Source of the DNA: Lytechinus pictus
Taxonomy: Eukaryota; Echinodermata; Echinoidea; Temnopleuroida; Toxopneustidae
DNA: 64,000 nucleotides
Assembly (NCBI RefSeq): GCF_037042905.1
Contig: NC_087249.1
Location: forward strand, 55,706,401 to 55,770,400
Reading direction: 5' to 3'
Shown piece after piece: positions 61,111 through 64,000 of the stretch (position 1 is its first letter; the number at the start of each line of letters is the position of its first letter). Below the pieces are notes generated by a model. That model saw only the letters and a list, made by a program, of their open reading frames with translations. It was not told the DNA's origin and searched no databases. The position numbers were made by a program, and so were the translations under genes.

Positions 61111-61855
61111 AAAATACTTGTATATGACTCATGAGAAAGAGACACATATCTCACCAACAAAGTGATCAACAAATTAATGCGAGTGCGAAGCGCGAGCTTA
61201 AATTTTTGCAGTATACTGACCTGAAAACCGGAAAAAGGTACCTGTTTAGGTTTGTTTGTAGTAACTCGTGAGGAGGATACATATCTCACTACACAGATAA
61301 TGCGAGTACTGAGAGGGAGCTGAAATTTCTTTATATTCTGACCTGAAAGCTTGATATTTTAATTTTTTGGTACAATGATTAAGATGGGTATCTAAAACAA
61401 CAATAGATGCGGGCGCGAAGCGCGAGCTGAAAATTTTGATATTTCGATCTGAAAAAATTGAGTTTAATGGACGTTCTATTAAAGAACAAGATATATATCC
61501 ATCAAAATATTATTGCAAATCGAAGCGGGAGTTCTTTTGAGGCTTAGAATTGAAAACAGGACATTCTATTCACCTATTTAATCAGGAAAAGTTATGGGTT
61601 TTTGCTACCGAAATGATGCGAGCGCAAAGCGCGAGTTGAAAATTTTTATATTCCAATCTAAAAAACGGACATTTTGAGCACGATTTTAAATAAAGAACGA
61701 GTTGTGTATTTTAATCGCGCTTGCTGATTTATGTGTAACATTACAATCTTATTAATTTTTGCACGTGCAGAATTTATGGGGGGGGGGCAAAACCATATGT
61801 TCCCCCCCCAATATTTTCATTGATGGGGCGATCGCCCCCCCCCCTGCCTGTATAT
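60887..61855. repeat. GC-motif repeat element with CA/TA microsatellite
   Basis: Begins CAGGGGCGTCGATACA and ends in C-runs around CGATCGCCCC near 61830-61855. It contains reverse-oriented copies of the GCGAGTGCGAAGCGCGAGCT motif (61178-61200, 61408-61430, 61617-61638), related to the element at 16.4-17.5 kb. A (CA)n(TA)n microsatellite occupies about 61011-61103. Ends and target duplication are not resolved. Confidence 0.6.
61011..61103 (+). repeat. (CA)n(TA)n dinucleotide microsatellite
   Basis: About 27 CA units followed by about 18 TA units, with slight interruptions at the ends. Confidence 0.9.
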
Positions 61856-63010
61856 ATGTATAAATTTTCTCTGACGACACTATAATTTATGTTGTACCAG
61901 TGTACTAATTTTGAGTTTACAAGTCTTTTGCATACTGATGAAAAAGTAATTGGCAATAAAGGTATTGTATTTAAGTTTGGAGAAAAAAAATGCTAGCTTT
62001 GCACAGATAATTCCCTAGCAGGTTGTGATACCATGTTGTGCCAATTTGGCATGGGAAAGTTTTCCACTGTAAACTTGCTGCCCGAATAAGATCCGAATGT
62101 ATACATATGTATAGTCTTCATATTTCTTAACTAATATGACAAATTTAATGGTCTCCCTAAAATTACTTAGTACTACTTCACATTATTTAGCAAGAAGGCA
62201 GATGATTCAAAGATCATGAACCTACCCAAGCTGACAAGTCAGCAAAAGAGCATGATTATTAAAGGTGTTATTCAGGATCTTGATCTGAAAAGCAACAGAC
62301 CAGGATGACTCTCCTGCAACTTGCCTCTCATATATGGATAGGAAGTATAAGTTAGGAGGACACTCCTGTACCTATTTATAGCACAATAGTTACTCCCAAG
62401 GAATAAATATCAGAACTTATTCCATGTGAATTTCAATCGGGGCCACCATGCTCTAGGATAATCATTTACCACTTATCGTGTATCGTATGTCATTCTAAAT
62501 ACAAGAAAAAGAACATGCAGTTGAGACTAAAGAGGGGGAAATCATCTGGGAGATGAATGAGAGAACAAAATGTAGTGGAGTTAGGATGATGTAAAATGTC
62601 AAATTTGTCTTATTAGATACTTGTCTAAAATGTGATTTTGTGTTGAAGAAGTCGTTTTTTTTAGGTTTCACCAACATGACTGATCTTAAAACGGAAATTG
62701 TGTGTAATACATTATTTCACTGTGTATAATTATGTCCTTAATTGAAATCCAAAAAAAAAAACCTGTGCAGTTTTATGTCATGTAGGAAAATGTGTTATAT
62801 TATACCAAGCTTATGTTACATATTTTGATTAGTCTTGTTACATTGCCTGGCATCATTTGACCTACAATTAACAACACTGAACTTTAGGTGATCCGGTCAT
62901 GTATTTAATCTCTTGTAACTTTTATAATTGCAATTTACTTGCATCAAGCTTAAAAAGTTATTTACCAAACACATAAGGTTTATTATAAACTCCTCAAAAA
63001 AAGTTTGGAA
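61856..63010. other. no gene seen
   Basis: AT-rich non-coding DNA. Short minus-strand open frames lack family resemblance. Confidence 0.5.
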
Positions 63011-63014
63011 ATCT

Positions 63015-63495
63015 GACTTTGATCGATAATCCCTCCTTAGCCATAGTAAATATCAATGTAAAATTAATATTAATGAATAGATCATTTAATTTTCTTTAAA
63101 ATGATACCCTACATGATATGATTATGGTTCACATGGAGGCACAGTGCTTTGAAATGTGGAGCAAGGTCAAAATTCAAAAGTTGAAAAAGGACACAATATT
63201 GAAAGTCACTGTTCTTTTTTCCGTGGTGATGAGTGAGTTTCTCAGCGGTTTCTTTTGACTTTGATCGATAATCCCTCCTCAGCTTTAGTGAATACCAATG
63301 TGTTATTAACATCAATGAATAAATCATTTATTTTTTTCTTTAGAATGATACCCTTCATGATATGATAATGGTTCACATGGAGGTGCATAACCTTGAAATG
63401 TGGGGCAATGTCAAAATTCAAAAGTTGCAAAATGACACAATAATGAAAGTCACTGTTCCTTTTGTTTCCGTGGTGATGTGTGAGTTTCTTCGCGG
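63015..63495 (+). repeat. ~240-bp direct tandem duplication
   Basis: CTTTGATCGATAATCCCTCC begins both copies (about 63019 and 63260). The units share ATGATACCCT, ATGGTTCACATGGAGG and the closing GTTTCCGTGGTGATG phrases, with about 10-15 percent differences by eye. Confidence 0.8.
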
Positions 63496-63744
63496 TTTCA
63501 TTTAATTGTTTTCATGCACGAATCAAACACACCTCTGCACAAGCAAACAAATAACAAACAAACAAACATGCATGGGTATTTTAAACCACGACTCAGACCA
63601 TGTTATCTAACAGAACCACCACGACATAAACCACAACAAACAAACAAAATGCAGAAGCAGGGTTTGAATGGATTTTCATCTCTATTGAAACAGACAAAAG
63701 AAATCATGTTCTGTATTGACCCTTCATGACTATTTCTGCTCATT

Positions 63745-64000
63745 TTGCAGCTTTTCAACTCAGACCTTATCCAACACGTTTGAATCGTACTCTTTTCGTG
63801 ATGGCATGATCATAACAAACATGGTATCGTTTTAAAGAGAATTAAATGATCTTTTGAATGTTATCAAATATGCAATGTGTCAAATTGGAAGTTGTGAGAA
63901 ATTAATGGCAAAACTCAGATATCCAAATTTTGCTCGTTTTCCAGCTTTTCAATTCAGACCTCATCCAACACTTTTGAATCTTGCTCTTTTCGCGATGACA
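63745..64000 (+). repeat. direct repeat reaching the window edge
   Basis: CAGCTTTTCAACTCAGACCT near 63750 recurs with two changes near 63942 and continues to the end of the window (period about 195 bp). The copies are diverged and the array may go on beyond the edge. Confidence 0.6.

Noticed and set aside
1..64000. tRNA, rRNA and small nuclear RNA genes
   Set aside because: I looked for T-arm GGTTCxANxCC boxes and cloverleaf-like stretches by eye and found none that I would defend; a covariance-model scan would be decisive.

Overview
The window is animal nuclear DNA, most likely from an echinoderm and probably a sea urchin. This is inferred from the AT-rich background, the abundance of short C/G homopolymers, arrays of the motif GCTCGCGCTTCGCGCTCGC, and large foldback elements like the sea-urchin TU type. 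There is no operon structure, no rRNA or tRNA gene that I can see, and no convincing single-copy host gene. Nearly everything recognisable is mobile or repetitive DNA, much of it nested.

Layout. 1-1402: gene-free, with microsatellite-like stretches. 1403-7740: a 6.3-kb foldback element with multi-kilobase inverted arms built of ~210-bp repeats and a 1.86-kb TA-flanked element inserted in its left arm. 8014-10804: a second foldback element (2.8 kb, ~200-bp units) with related TAGTCC(R)GG ends; both have 3-bp target duplications. 10805-12904: simple sequence, no gene. 12905-13885: fragment of a LINE on the minus strand. 13885-21447 (minus): copy A of a multi-exon gene or element coding an SGNH-hydrolase-like domain, a lysine-rich linker, Pro-rich and Cys-rich parts and a DUF6589-like domain. 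21725-39212 (minus): copy B of the same family, split at a TTAA site by a 13.5-kb Ty3/gypsy-type LTR retrotransposon (23926-37470). That retrotransposon carries a 400-bp MITE after its integrase and a complete-looking but stop-containing LINE (32372-36901) inside its 3' LTR.

39.2-64 kb: gene-poor, with MITEs, two degenerate LINEs (50.9-51.7 kb plus, 52.6-56.1 kb minus), a hAT-like non-autonomous element with a perfect 8-bp target duplication, a 351-bp self-complementary TA-flanked element, two oppositely oriented copies of a 15-bp minisatellite array, tandem duplications and microsatellites.

How it fits together. The order of events is readable. SGNH/DUF6589 copies A and B lie head to tail; a gypsy element entered B; a MITE and a LINE then entered the gypsy element. 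Copy A took a LINE at its 3' side, a GC-rich repeat in an exon and another repeat in its first intron. The SGNH/DUF6589 family is the best candidate for something under-described: two diverged copies keep the same domain order, and copy B keeps all four SGNH signature residues although both copies are now broken by stops and frameshifts. Exact family names, ages and activity need similarity searches that I could not run.
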